Below are positions 16,285 through 24,208 of a stretch of DNA of 64,000 nt, piece by piece. The position numbers were made by a program, and so were the translations under genes. Positions within the stretch are counted from its first letter, which is position 1. Each line of letters starts with the position of its first letter. The DNA comes from Candidatus Thermodiscus eudorianus (GTDB lineage: Archaea > Thermoproteota > Thermoprotei_A > Sulfolobales > Acidilobaceae): the NCBI GenBank assembly GCA_015521085.1, contig WAOW01000004.1, positions 124,001 through 188,000 of the forward strand, written 5' to 3'. Under the pieces are notes generated by a model, which was not told where the DNA came from, searched no databases, and saw only the letters and a list, made by a program, of their open reading frames with translations.

Positions 16285-16896
16285 GTGCCCCTCACAACAT
16301 TCGAAGAGGAAATCTACCTCAGAGCCCTCACAGGCCGCCTAGTAGGCAAGGCCATAGCAGACCTGGGCGTGAACAAGCTAGCAGTAGTAGCCCCCAAGAA
16401 CATAATCTGCAGTAGCATAGCCACCGCCACAGAGGCGGCATTCATAGACAACTCAGGCGGCGTGACCTACCACTTCCTAGTAGACAACGGCAACGAGGAG
16501 GAAATAGCGGAGAGGCTCAAGGATTTCAACGCACAAGTAGTGCTACTCCAGTTCGGCGGTGAGACCCCCATCGAGGAGACCAAGGCCAGCTTCGTAAAGC
16601 TATTACAGGCCATGGCAGAGAAACAGGTACCCGGCGCCATAGTATTCCACGTGAGGATATTCGCAGCCGGCGGCGTCAAGGAGGCGCTGAAGGACGAGAA
16701 GGTCAAAGAGTACCTCCAGGGCAAGGACCTATATGTCTACACCGTCGGCTTCGACGAGGGCAAGGTCTACGTCAACAAGGCAACGATAGAGGATGGCGAG
16801 ATAAAGCTACAGAAGCTAACCGAATACCACGTAACACTAGAGCACGCAGACCTGCTCAACAGGAGCCTGAAAGACAGGAAGGTAACCTTCCAGTAG
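16285..16896 (+). CDS. Conserved-looking cytoplasmic protein, unknown function
   Basis: A 203-residue soluble protein starting with GTG. It has an alternating strand-helix pattern (KLAVVAPKNIICSS, AQVVLLQFGG, GAIVFHVRIFAAGG, LYVYTVGFDEGKVYV) that suggests a Rossmann-like or flavodoxin-like fold. There is one cysteine near residue 37 and no signal peptide. Codon use is strongly biased to A- and C-ending codons, as in the aminomutase-family and ESCRT-III genes here, which may mean high expression. It follows the flavodiiron gene by 165 bp with its own promoter region. I do not recognise a family. Confidence 0.65.
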   Translation: MPLTTFEEEIYLRALTGRLVGKAIADLGVNKLAVVAPKNIICSSIATATEAAFIDNSGGVTYHFLVDNGNEEEIAERLKDFNAQVVLLQFGGETPIEETKASFVKLLQAMAEKQVPGAIVFHVRIFAAGGVKEALKDEKVKEYLQGKDLYVYTVGFDEGKVYVNKATIEDGEIKLQKLTEYHVTLEHADLLNRSLKDRKVTFQ

Positions 16897-16974
16897 CCCT
16901 CACACAATATTTTTCAAACAATTATATTATTATAACCTATCCCCACAAAGCCCGCGCAAGCCCTTGAAGGGGGC

Positions 16975-18318
16975 CTAGCGTATAAGCTGGGGGACCCCAG
17001 GCTGTCTAACCCTAACACCCCTCCTCTCAAGCTTCAACGTGTATATAGAAGACCCCCTCAACAAGAGCCAAGCCACGAGATAGCTCATACTAGCAGAGGC
17101 CATGAAGGGGGCGATCAAGGAATAATCCTCGCTCATCTCGGGAACCATCACTATAACAGTCATGGGAGCCTGAGCCGCCCCAGCAAACAAGGAAGCCATA
17201 CCAGCCAAGGCATAGGTCGCAGGCTGCCTAACCAAGCCCGGAAACAAGCCCTGGTAGACGAGGCCCAGAGACAACCCAAACATGCCACCTATATACAGGC
17301 TCGGGGCAAAGACGCCACCGCTACCCCCAGACCCTATCGTGAGCGAGGTGGAGAGCATCTTGGCAACGCCGAGCAATAACAAGAGCCTCAACGGGATAGA
17401 CCCGGAGAGGGCCTTATCAATGCCCTCATAGCCGACACCCCCGACACCGTACCCGGCGAATAACACCATGAGGACCCCCGCCCCTAGGCCCCCTAGAGCC
17501 GGCTTGAGGTAGCCAGGGACGCTCAGCTTCCTGAAGAACTCCTCGAAACCATAGAACAGCCTCACCCATGCAACCGCTAGTAGGCCGAAGGCGAGGCCCA
17601 GCAGTATGTATAGGGGGATCTCCCTTGGATCCCAATAGCTCAAGCCCACAACCCTGAAGGCCGGATGCCTACCCAGGAATATGGAAGCAGTCGTAGCACC
17701 TATCACGCTCGAAAATATCACCGGTATCGCGTTAAACGCGGACACACCCCTCATCAAAACCTCCAACCCAAACAACGCACCGCCCAACGGCGCATTAAAG
17801 GTCCCAGCTATGCCCGCTGCCAAGCCACACGTCACGAGGAGCCTCAGATTGTCCCGCGAGAGCTTGAAGACCTGGCCTATAGCCGACGCGGAAGCAGCGC
17901 CTATCTGGGCTATAGGCCCCTCCCGCCCGGCACTGCCGCCAGAGCCTATGGTTATCGAAGACGCCACTATCTTGGCAAGGGCAACCCTCTTCCTAATCCT
18001 CCCGCCCTTAAGCATGACAGCCTCCATAACCTCAGGGACTCCATGGCCCCTGGTCTCCGGGGCGACCATCTCGGTCAGGGGGCCTACTATCAAGCCGCCC
18101 AAGGCGGGTAGGACCAGGAGGACGTACCTGGACCCGGTTAGGTTGGTTAAGCCGCTGCCGAGCAGGTCGAAGAAGACCGCCTTGTTCAGGGATATCATCC
18201 ACCTGAAGACGACGGCCCCGAGCCCAGCTATCACGCCAATAACAGCGCTCAGCAAGTAGATTAGGATCACTCGCCTCCTAGCCCTATCCAGTATACGCGG
18301 CTGCGGCCTCCTAGGCAA
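16975..18318 (-). CDS. ClC-family chloride channel or H+/Cl- exchanger
   Basis: A 447-residue membrane protein with the ClC selectivity motifs: GSGGSAGREGP (residues 126-135, with the gating glutamate E133) and GSGGSGGVFAPSLYIGG in the second half. There are about 11-12 hydrophobic helices and no C-terminal CBS domains, so it is the short archaeal/bacterial form. The TTG start and an arginine-rich N-terminus are visible. It is transcribed divergently from threonine synthase. Confidence 0.93.
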   Translation of the reverse strand: MPRRPQPRILDRARRRVILIYLLSAVIGVIAGLGAVVFRWMISLNKAVFFDLLGSGLTNLTGSRYVLLVLPALGGLIVGPLTEMVAPETRGHGVPEVMEAVMLKGGRIRKRVALAKIVASSITIGSGGSAGREGPIAQIGAASASAIGQVFKLSRDNLRLLVTCGLAAGIAGTFNAPLGGALFGLEVLMRGVSAFNAIPVIFSSVIGATTASIFLGRHPAFRVVGLSYWDPREIPLYILLGLAFGLLAVAWVRLFYGFEEFFRKLSVPGYLKPALGGLGAGVLMVLFAGYGVGGVGYEGIDKALSGSIPLRLLLLLGVAKMLSTSLTIGSGGSGGVFAPSLYIGGMFGLSLGLVYQGLFPGLVRQPATYALAGMASLFAGAAQAPMTVIVMVPEMSEDYSLIAPFMASASMSYLVAWLLLRGSSIYTLKLERRGVRVRQPGVPQLIR

Positions 18319-18487
18319 CGTCTACCACTGGGTCTCGCGGCCCCCTTATATTATGGGCCAGGAGGTTACAGGGCCCCGTGGCTCCTATAAGATTACGGGG
18401 CTGCACGGGACATATGTAAACATGAAGATACTTACACGGGGCGGCTCAACTAATAATAACCAATCCGAGGGGCGGCGTGGAATCGAG

Positions 18488-19717
18488 GTGGTGAGTTTCG
18501 ACGCCGCTAGACTCCAGCTCGAATGCATAGTGTGCGGGCGTCGATACGAGTTCGATCCATTCCTATACCGGTGTCCCAGGTGCGGCGGCCTCCTCGACGT
18601 CACAGGCTATAGGGACCCCGTCAAGCTCAGGGTCCCGAGGCGCAGTATAGAAGGCGTGTGGAGGTACCGGGAGGCACTCCCAGAGCCCCCGGATGGCGGG
18701 GTAGTGAGCCTGGGAGAGGGAGGGACCCCCCTGGTCTCCGTGGACGGGGGTAAGGCGTGGGTCAAGTTCGAGGGAGGCAACCCCACGGGGAGCTTCAAGG
18801 ACAGGGGCATGAGCGTTGCATCCAGCATAGCCAGGTGGAGCGGCGCTAGGCTAACGGTAGCAGCTAGCACTGGTAACACCGCTGCCTCGATGGCGGCGTA
18901 CTCGGCCAGGGCTGGATTGAAGCCGCTGGTGGTTTTGCCTCGGGGAGGGGTTGCGCCGGGCAAGCTCTTCCAGGCGATCCTACATGGTAGTATCGTGGTG
19001 GAGGTGCGTGGGGGTTTCGACAGGGGTCTCTCAATGGTCCTGGAGCTATTGGAGAGGAAGAAGGGCCTAGTCTACTCGATGAACTCGGTCAACCCGGTCC
19101 GCCTGGAGGGGCAGAAGACGATAGCCTACGAGATCGTCGAAGACCTCGGAGACGCTCCGGACCACGTGATAGTCCCCGTTGGAAACGCTGGCAACATATC
19201 GGCGATATGGAAGGGGTTCAAGGAGCTCCACGCGTGGGGCTACACCAGCAAGCTACCTAGGATGATAGGGGTCCAGGCCGAGGGCTCGGCGCCACTCGTA
19301 GCCGCTTGGAGGTCCCAGTCAAAGAAGCTGGCTCCAGTGGAGAAGCCCGAGACGATAGCCTCGGCCATAAGGATTGGGAATCCAGTCAACTGGAGGAAGG
19401 CTCTAAAGGCGCTGGAGGAGTCCGGGGGGCTGATGCTATCGGTGAGCGACCGGGAGATAATAAAGGCTCTCAAGGAAATGGCTAGGCGGGTAGGCTTAGG
19501 TGTCGAGCCTAGCTCCGCCGCGCCTTACGCCGTCCTCAAAAAGCTACTACGGGCCGGGGAGATCCCCAGTGATGATGTGGTCGTGTTGGTGGCAACGGGC
19601 CACGCATTAAAGGACCCAGGCATAGCGAGTCGCCTAGACAAGGCTACAACCACAGTCTCATCTGTCGAGGAGCTAGAGGAGCTCGCGGAAGCCCTAGCCC
19701 GGGTGCCCCAGGGATGA
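18488..19717 (+). CDS. thrC: Threonine synthase
   Basis: PLP enzyme converting O-phosphohomoserine to threonine. It has an N-terminal zinc ribbon (CIVC at 13-16, CPRC at 29-32) and the PLP lysine in NPTGSFKDRGM (K104). The frame extends to ATG 18353, but the added 45 residues look unrelated. A TATA-like TAATAATAACC at about 18450-18460 would place the transcript start next to GTG 18488, so I chose that start. The stop overlaps thrB by 4 bp, so both are co-translated. Confidence 0.9.
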   Translation: MVSFDAARLQLECIVCGRRYEFDPFLYRCPRCGGLLDVTGYRDPVKLRVPRRSIEGVWRYREALPEPPDGGVVSLGEGGTPLVSVDGGKAWVKFEGGNPTGSFKDRGMSVASSIARWSGARLTVAASTGNTAASMAAYSARAGLKPLVVLPRGGVAPGKLFQAILHGSIVVEVRGGFDRGLSMVLELLERKKGLVYSMNSVNPVRLEGQKTIAYEIVEDLGDAPDHVIVPVGNAGNISAIWKGFKELHAWGYTSKLPRMIGVQAEGSAPLVAAWRSQSKKLAPVEKPETIASAIRIGNPVNWRKALKALEESGGLMLSVSDREIIKALKEMARRVGLGVEPSSAAPYAVLKKLLRAGEIPSDDVVVLVATGHALKDPGIASRLDKATTTVSSVEELEELAEALARVPQG

Positions 19718-20682
19718 CGCCTTCAAGGGTTATAGTCAGGACGTATGCTAGCTCCGCCAATCTGGGCCCCGGGTATGACGTGTTCTCTGTGGCACTAGAC
19801 GGGTTCAGTGACGTGGTAGAGGCCTGGGTAGAGCACGACGGTAGGGGGATCACGCTAGACGGGGTCGAGGGACCCTACCGAGACCACGTACCGCCAGGTA
19901 AAAGCAACGTGCTGGTGGAGGCGGCTCGGCTCGCAGTCAACAAGTATAGTGGTGACGCATCCAGGGGCGGCATCGTTATGAGACTATACAAGGGCGTTCC
20001 GCCAGGCAAGGGATTGGGCAGTAGTGGGGCTAGCGCGGCGGCTGGAGTGGTGGCTGCGTCGCTATTATCGGGGGCGCTCGTGGATTCTAGGTCCATGGTA
20101 GAACTGGCTGGAATGGCTGAAGCCGCGGTCTCGGGAACCCCGCACTATGACAACGTGGCTTCAAGCATACTCGGCGGGTTCAACGTGGTGGGCTGGCTCG
20201 GAGACGAGTTGGTTGTTGAGAACATCGGGTTGAGGGCTAGGTTCCTGGTCGCGGTCCCAGACTACTCGATACCGGGGGAGAAGACTAGGCTGATGAGGGA
20301 GGTCTTACCCAGCACTGTACCCTTGCCCCGTGCTGTTAGGCAGTGGGGGCGTATAGCGCTCATGGTCAAGGCTGCGAGAGACGGGAACCTGGCGTTGTTC
20401 GGGGCACTCATGATGTCCGATGAGATCGTTGAGAGGGCCAGGTCTAAGTACGTCCCCTGCTATAGCGTGGTTCGTAGGAGGGTGGTTGAGGCTGGTGGGC
20501 TTGGAGTAGCCGTGAGCGGGGCGGGTCCCTCGCTATTAATACTCGCTGGTGGTCCAGGGGGCGGGGATGCTTTCACGGGGGAGTTGTCCAGGGTTGTAGA
20601 GGAGGCCTATAGCGAGTGTGGCGTCGGAGTTAAGGTCTACGAGTGTGGCGTTGGGCCTGCCTATGAAGTCAATCTTTATTAA
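19714..20682 (+). CDS. thrB: Homoserine kinase
   Basis: A 322-residue GHMP kinase that phosphorylates homoserine, supplying the substrate of the upstream threonine synthase. The N-terminal ASSANLGPGYDVF and ATP-binding PPGKGLGSSGASA (97-109) are typical. The C-terminal GHMP motif VAVSGAGPSLLIL is present. The ATG overlaps the thrC stop (ATGA). The gene contains a copy of the GAGGGACCCT motif near 19868. Confidence 0.92.
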   Translation: MTPSRVIVRTYASSANLGPGYDVFSVALDGFSDVVEAWVEHDGRGITLDGVEGPYRDHVPPGKSNVLVEAARLAVNKYSGDASRGGIVMRLYKGVPPGKGLGSSGASAAAGVVAASLLSGALVDSRSMVELAGMAEAAVSGTPHYDNVASSILGGFNVVGWLGDELVVENIGLRARFLVAVPDYSIPGEKTRLMREVLPSTVPLPRAVRQWGRIALMVKAARDGNLALFGALMMSDEIVERARSKYVPCYSVVRRRVVEAGGLGVAVSGAGPSLLILAGGPGGGDAFTGELSRVVEEAYSECGVGVKVYECGVGPAYEVNLY

Positions 20683-20733
20683 CATAACTATGCCTCTAGT
20701 GGTTGATAGACGGTCTCACAGACTAGTGTAGGG

Positions 20734-21387
20734 TTGCCGGTGATGGGCAAGCTTAGGAGGGCTATAGTAGACACTGCCCTGATCACTCCTTCGGGGGCCC
20801 TGAGCCCGGGGCCGCTATCCGCCTCCGCTATAGCCGCTGGAGCGGGTCTAGGCGTGTTGGGCGGCCTCTTGACTGCCGTGGGTCACTTGGTGGTCGAGGT
20901 CCCGTATTTTGTGGCACTCGTAGTCTTGTCTGAGATCATTGAGGAGAGGCTGGGCAGGGTTAGGGTATTCCTCGACTTGTTCGCGGCCGGCTTCATGGTA
21001 TTCTTCGCCGTCCTACTCGTGGAATCCGGGGTAGCGCTTCTAGGGGGCGAGGGCTTCTCGCCCGGATCCATAATATCCAGCCCCATAACCGCCCTCTTCA
21101 ACGGGATTGTGTTGACTGGGGCTAACGCGTACTTTCTGGCCTGGTGGTTTACAGTGGGCAAGCCGATAGTCGACTCGGCGAGGGAGCTGGGGTGGAGGGG
21201 TGGCGGTATAGTCTATGCGGTGCACTATTCCTATGACCTGGTCTGGCTGGTGGCCCTATCCATGCTGGGCGGTATAATAGCCTCTACCGGGGCCGGGTAT
21301 CTTGCGGGATTGATGTTCGTCCTAGCAGCGATACTGCTGTACTTCGGGTACAAGATGATTAGCCCATACCTGTCCAGGATGGGATAA
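20734..21387 (+). CDS. LysE-type membrane translocator (putative amino-acid exporter)
   Basis: A 217-residue protein with six hydrophobic segments. The first two carry the LysE/RhtB pattern: GALSPGPLSASAIAAGA followed by GLLTAVGHLVVEVPYF. The start is TTG 20734 or ATG 20743. It lies 51 bp after thrB in the same direction, so it may export threonine or homoserine. That link comes from context only. Confidence 0.65.
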   Translation: MPVMGKLRRAIVDTALITPSGALSPGPLSASAIAAGAGLGVLGGLLTAVGHLVVEVPYFVALVVLSEIIEERLGRVRVFLDLFAAGFMVFFAVLLVESGVALLGGEGFSPGSIISSPITALFNGIVLTGANAYFLAWWFTVGKPIVDSARELGWRGGGIVYAVHYSYDLVWLVALSMLGGIIASTGAGYLAGLMFVLAAILLYFGYKMISPYLSRMG

Positions 21388-21481
21388 AGTAGGGTGTGAA
21401 GGCTTGAGGCCCTTTGATACCTAGCTACCGAGATATATGCCCTGGGAGTAGCCAATTCTATACTCCCGGTGTGACTGGGTC

Positions 21482-22546
21482 TTGAATGCGCGTAGCATGG
21501 TTAGGATGACGTCGGCGGCCGGGATAATCGTGAGCGTATTCTACCTACTAGCTGCTCTCTCAATACTACTACCGGTCGAGGGCGACTTCGCTGGCCACGC
21601 GAACCTAATGCTGCTCGGCTCGCTGATACTATTCCCCTACTCGGTCGCGGTAGCCTACGTGGCCAGTGTGGCTAGAAACCCCTGGCCCAGCCTCCTACCC
21701 ATATCGGTGGGCGCAGTCCTACTATACCCGACTCCGATACTAGCCGATGGACGCCTCCAAGCCCCGGTGACTGTCCTTGTTGCCCTTGCCATTGCAGGCT
21801 TCCTGGGAGCAGCCTCGTCCCTAATGGTTGGACCCGGCAGGAAGGGGGCTGTTAGACTCAGCCTCTACCTGGTCGGTATTACAATGCTGGGACTAGCTCT
21901 GGCCTCCATAGTAGAGGCGTACGCGGAGTCCTCTATCTTCACGGAGACGCTGGTGCTAATCCTAGCCTTCCCGGTGCCCCTAATATACTCGGTGACGGTG
22001 AACTCGCTCCCATCAACCTTCAGCGACAAACCCAGTACCGCGGCCTCAGTCCTCTCGGTAACGCTATCGATAGCGGCCTCCGTCCTCGTGGGGCTCGGAT
22101 ACACGAGGCCGGGCTTCTACCTGGCAGCCGCGTCCCTAATCCTCTACCTCTACGCGGCCCGCTTCCATAGGCTTGGAGCTTATTGGAGGAGGGTTTCATC
22201 TATGCCCAGGACCCCGGCTAGGGCGGGCCTGGAGTACTTCATACAGGGCCACGTAGCCGTCATCATAGTCACCGCAATTGCCCTGGCAGAGCTGCTGGCG
22301 TACCCAAGCCATTGTAGTGTGATATGCGTGATACACGGGCTAGCCCTGGGATTCGCCTCGATGCACGTATGGATACATGGCCCTATGATGGTCCCAGTAA
22401 TCCTGGGCATGAGGCATGGGAGGAGATTCAACCCACTACCATACATAACACTCCTAGCGGCCGTAGCGGTCTATCCATTGTCGCATCCACTGGCCCTGGT
22501 CCTATACGTGGTCTCGCTGGTGCTCGACGCGTTTGTGTTCATATAG
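21482..22546 (+). CDS. Polytopic membrane protein, unknown (possibly NnrS-like)
   Basis: A 354-residue protein with about 10-11 membrane helices. Several histidines sit in or near helices (GHANLML, GHVAVIIV, HGLALGFASMHVWIHGP), a layout seen in haem- or metal-binding membrane proteins such as NnrS or oxidase-like folds. The similarity is only in pattern. It follows the LysE-like gene by 95 bp on the same strand and ends 68 bp before the converging cdvA. Confidence 0.45.
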   Translation: MNARSMVRMTSAAGIIVSVFYLLAALSILLPVEGDFAGHANLMLLGSLILFPYSVAVAYVASVARNPWPSLLPISVGAVLLYPTPILADGRLQAPVTVLVALAIAGFLGAASSLMVGPGRKGAVRLSLYLVGITMLGLALASIVEAYAESSIFTETLVLILAFPVPLIYSVTVNSLPSTFSDKPSTAASVLSVTLSIAASVLVGLGYTRPGFYLAAASLILYLYAARFHRLGAYWRRVSSMPRTPARAGLEYFIQGHVAVIIVTAIALAELLAYPSHCSVICVIHGLALGFASMHVWIHGPMMVPVILGMRHGRRFNPLPYITLLAAVAVYPLSHPLALVLYVVSLVLDAFVFI

Positions 22547-22613
22547 GTTAAAACCCGATTGTTTTGTGGAGATGCGGGCTCGTCCGCCCTCTTTAGGATT
22601 AGGAGTGGCGGGG

Positions 22614-23312
22614 CTAGCCCTCTACCACCTTTACCGTGAAGGCCTCCGGGATGGCTGGGGCACTAGCCTCCTCCTTCTTCGCAGCGGGCTTCTCCTGGAT
22701 CTTCGCCCCGCTGGCCAGCTCCAGGGTCTTCGACAGCTTGTCGAGTATCTCCTTTGCCTCCTCCTTCTCCCTCAGGAGGGTGTCCTTTAGCTTCTTGAGG
22801 TGTGTCATCCCCTGCTCGAACTGTCTCTCACCTACCTCGCCGGAGAAGTAGGTCATCTGGAGGACTGCCATGGCCCTGGCGACGTGCATGTTCTGGTAGT
22901 CTATCTTCTCTATCCTCTTCTTTATCTCGGCCTCCACCTCCTTCGCCTTCATCCTGAGCTTCTTTATCTGGTCGCTGAGCTTCCTCTCAATCTCCCTCAG
23001 GACCTCGACTGGTATCTCCCCCTTGGCGAGCATCTCCTCGACTCCTTTCTTCCTCTTGTAGGTCCTGTCGAGGCTGTCGATCACCTTTATGGCCTCGTGT
23101 TTCCACTCGGGTATTACCGTGAGCTTCCCGTCGACTATCTTTATCCTGGACCCCTCGACCTTCTCAAGGTTTAGGTCTTCAACCTTGACCTCCACGTACT
23201 CCACGTACCCCTCGGCATCGGCGCTTACACTGACGAGTATTCCTATCTCCCTGCCGTACTCGTCGAACACGACCCTGCCTATGTTGCTTGAGACCTCCTC
23301 TATCTTCAACAA
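22614..23312 (-). CDS. cdvA: Cell division protein CdvA
   Basis: A 232-residue protein with an N-terminal PRC-barrel-like domain (about residues 1-75, including GRVVFDEYGREIGILVSVSAD), a long coiled coil (about 85-200), and an Ala/Lys/Pro linker ending in a short hydrophobic peptide (AFTVKVVEG). In Sulfolobus the CdvA tail recruits CdvB, and CdvA marks the division site on membrane and DNA. The start is TTG. It is divergent from an ESCRT-III gene rather than in the common cdvABC operon, and no CdvC (Vps4) gene is in the window. Confidence 0.85.
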   Translation of the reverse strand: MLKIEEVSSNIGRVVFDEYGREIGILVSVSADAEGYVEYVEVKVEDLNLEKVEGSRIKIVDGKLTVIPEWKHEAIKVIDSLDRTYKRKKGVEEMLAKGEIPVEVLREIERKLSDQIKKLRMKAKEVEAEIKKRIEKIDYQNMHVARAMAVLQMTYFSGEVGERQFEQGMTHLKKLKDTLLREKEEAKEILDKLSKTLELASGAKIQEKPAAKKEEASAPAIPEAFTVKVVEG

Positions 23313-23334
23313 GACCCGTTCACCGGTATGGTAT

Positions 23335-23346
23335 TACACTAGTGTA
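23335..23346. promoter_or_regulatory. Palindrome between divergent cdvA and ESCRT-III genes
   Basis: The perfect 12-bp palindrome TACACTAGTGTA lies in the 123-bp divergent gap, 5 bp from a TATA box. Its position would let one dimeric regulator act on both genes. The regulator is not identified. Confidence 0.55.
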
Positions 23347-23350
23347 GACG

Positions 23351-23359
23351 GTATAAAGG
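23351..23359 (+). promoter_or_regulatory. TATA box for the ESCRT-III (CdvB-like) gene
   Basis: GTATAAAGG lies about 80 bp before the ATG at 23436. Read on the other strand, CTTTATAC could also serve cdvA, about 40 bp from its TTG start. Confidence 0.55.
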
Positions 23360-23435
23360 GGGGTTAGGGAGGGGTCACCGAGCCACACCCCATACATGAC
23401 TAGGGGGACACATAGAATCTATCGGTGTCCATCCC

Positions 23436-24110
23436 ATGAGTCTCGATAAATGGGCCAAGAACTGGGGAGGGCCGAGCAAGAGGGAGACCATAGGGGAGAA
23501 GTTCAGGAACTTCATAAACCCGCCTGGCCCAGTGAGGAGGCAGGTCGTAAACGCGGTATACAGGATATCAAGCCAGATACACAAGCTAGACTACAGCCTA
23601 TCCAAGCTACAGGCCTATGACAAGCAGCTATTCGAGAAGACGGTTAACGCCCTAATAGAGGGCGACAAGACCAAGGCCAGGATGTACGCCAACGAGATAG
23701 TAGAGATAAGGAAGATGGCCAAGATAATACTCACCGTGAGACACGCCCTTGAGAGGGTGAAGATAAGGCTAGACACATTCCTCATAGTAGGAGACGTCCA
23801 GGCAAACCTAGCGCCTGCAGTAGTGGCTCTGAAGGGAGTGGCAGGCTACCTAAAGGGCATGATGCCCGACGTATTCACAGAGCTCATGGACATAGACGAG
23901 GCCCTACAGATAACCATGATGCAGACCGCAGTCGCAGCCCCAGAGGTATTCGGCGGAGAAGTGGTATCGGAGGAGGCGCAGAAGATACTGAAGGACGCGG
24001 CCCTGGTGGCGGAGCAGAAGCTGAAGCAGAACTTCCCAGAGCTACCAGTACTCGACAGCCTACCGGCAAGCACGGGCGCCACACAGGCCAGCGTCGAGGA
24101 GGGCAAGTAA
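23436..24110 (+). CDS. ESCRT-III-like cell division protein (CdvB family)
   Basis: A 224-residue Snf7-type protein: a basic first helix (residues 15-60), long helices to about residue 170, and an acidic C-terminal half. Near 201-210 the sequence PELPVLDSLP resembles the MIM2 peptide that binds the Vps4-like ATPase CdvC. It is shorter than canonical CdvB and I see no C-terminal winged-helix domain, so it may be a CdvB1/B2-type paralogue. It should form membrane-constricting filaments at division. Strongly biased codon use. Confidence 0.85.
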   Translation: MSLDKWAKNWGGPSKRETIGEKFRNFINPPGPVRRQVVNAVYRISSQIHKLDYSLSKLQAYDKQLFEKTVNALIEGDKTKARMYANEIVEIRKMAKIILTVRHALERVKIRLDTFLIVGDVQANLAPAVVALKGVAGYLKGMMPDVFTELMDIDEALQITMMQTAVAAPEVFGGEVVSEEAQKILKDAALVAEQKLKQNFPELPVLDSLPASTGATQASVEEGK

Positions 24111-24208
24111 CCTCCTCCAACCCCAAATTACACTCACATATTTACATTTAAATCCTAATAATCACAGTGTTTTATGCGCTAGTCCTCCACTGTTTAACCC
24201 GAATAAGA

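Noticed and set aside
18353-18487. Longer start for threonine synthase
   Set aside because: The TATA box at about 18342 would start transcription downstream of ATG 18353, and the added residues do not look like the family.
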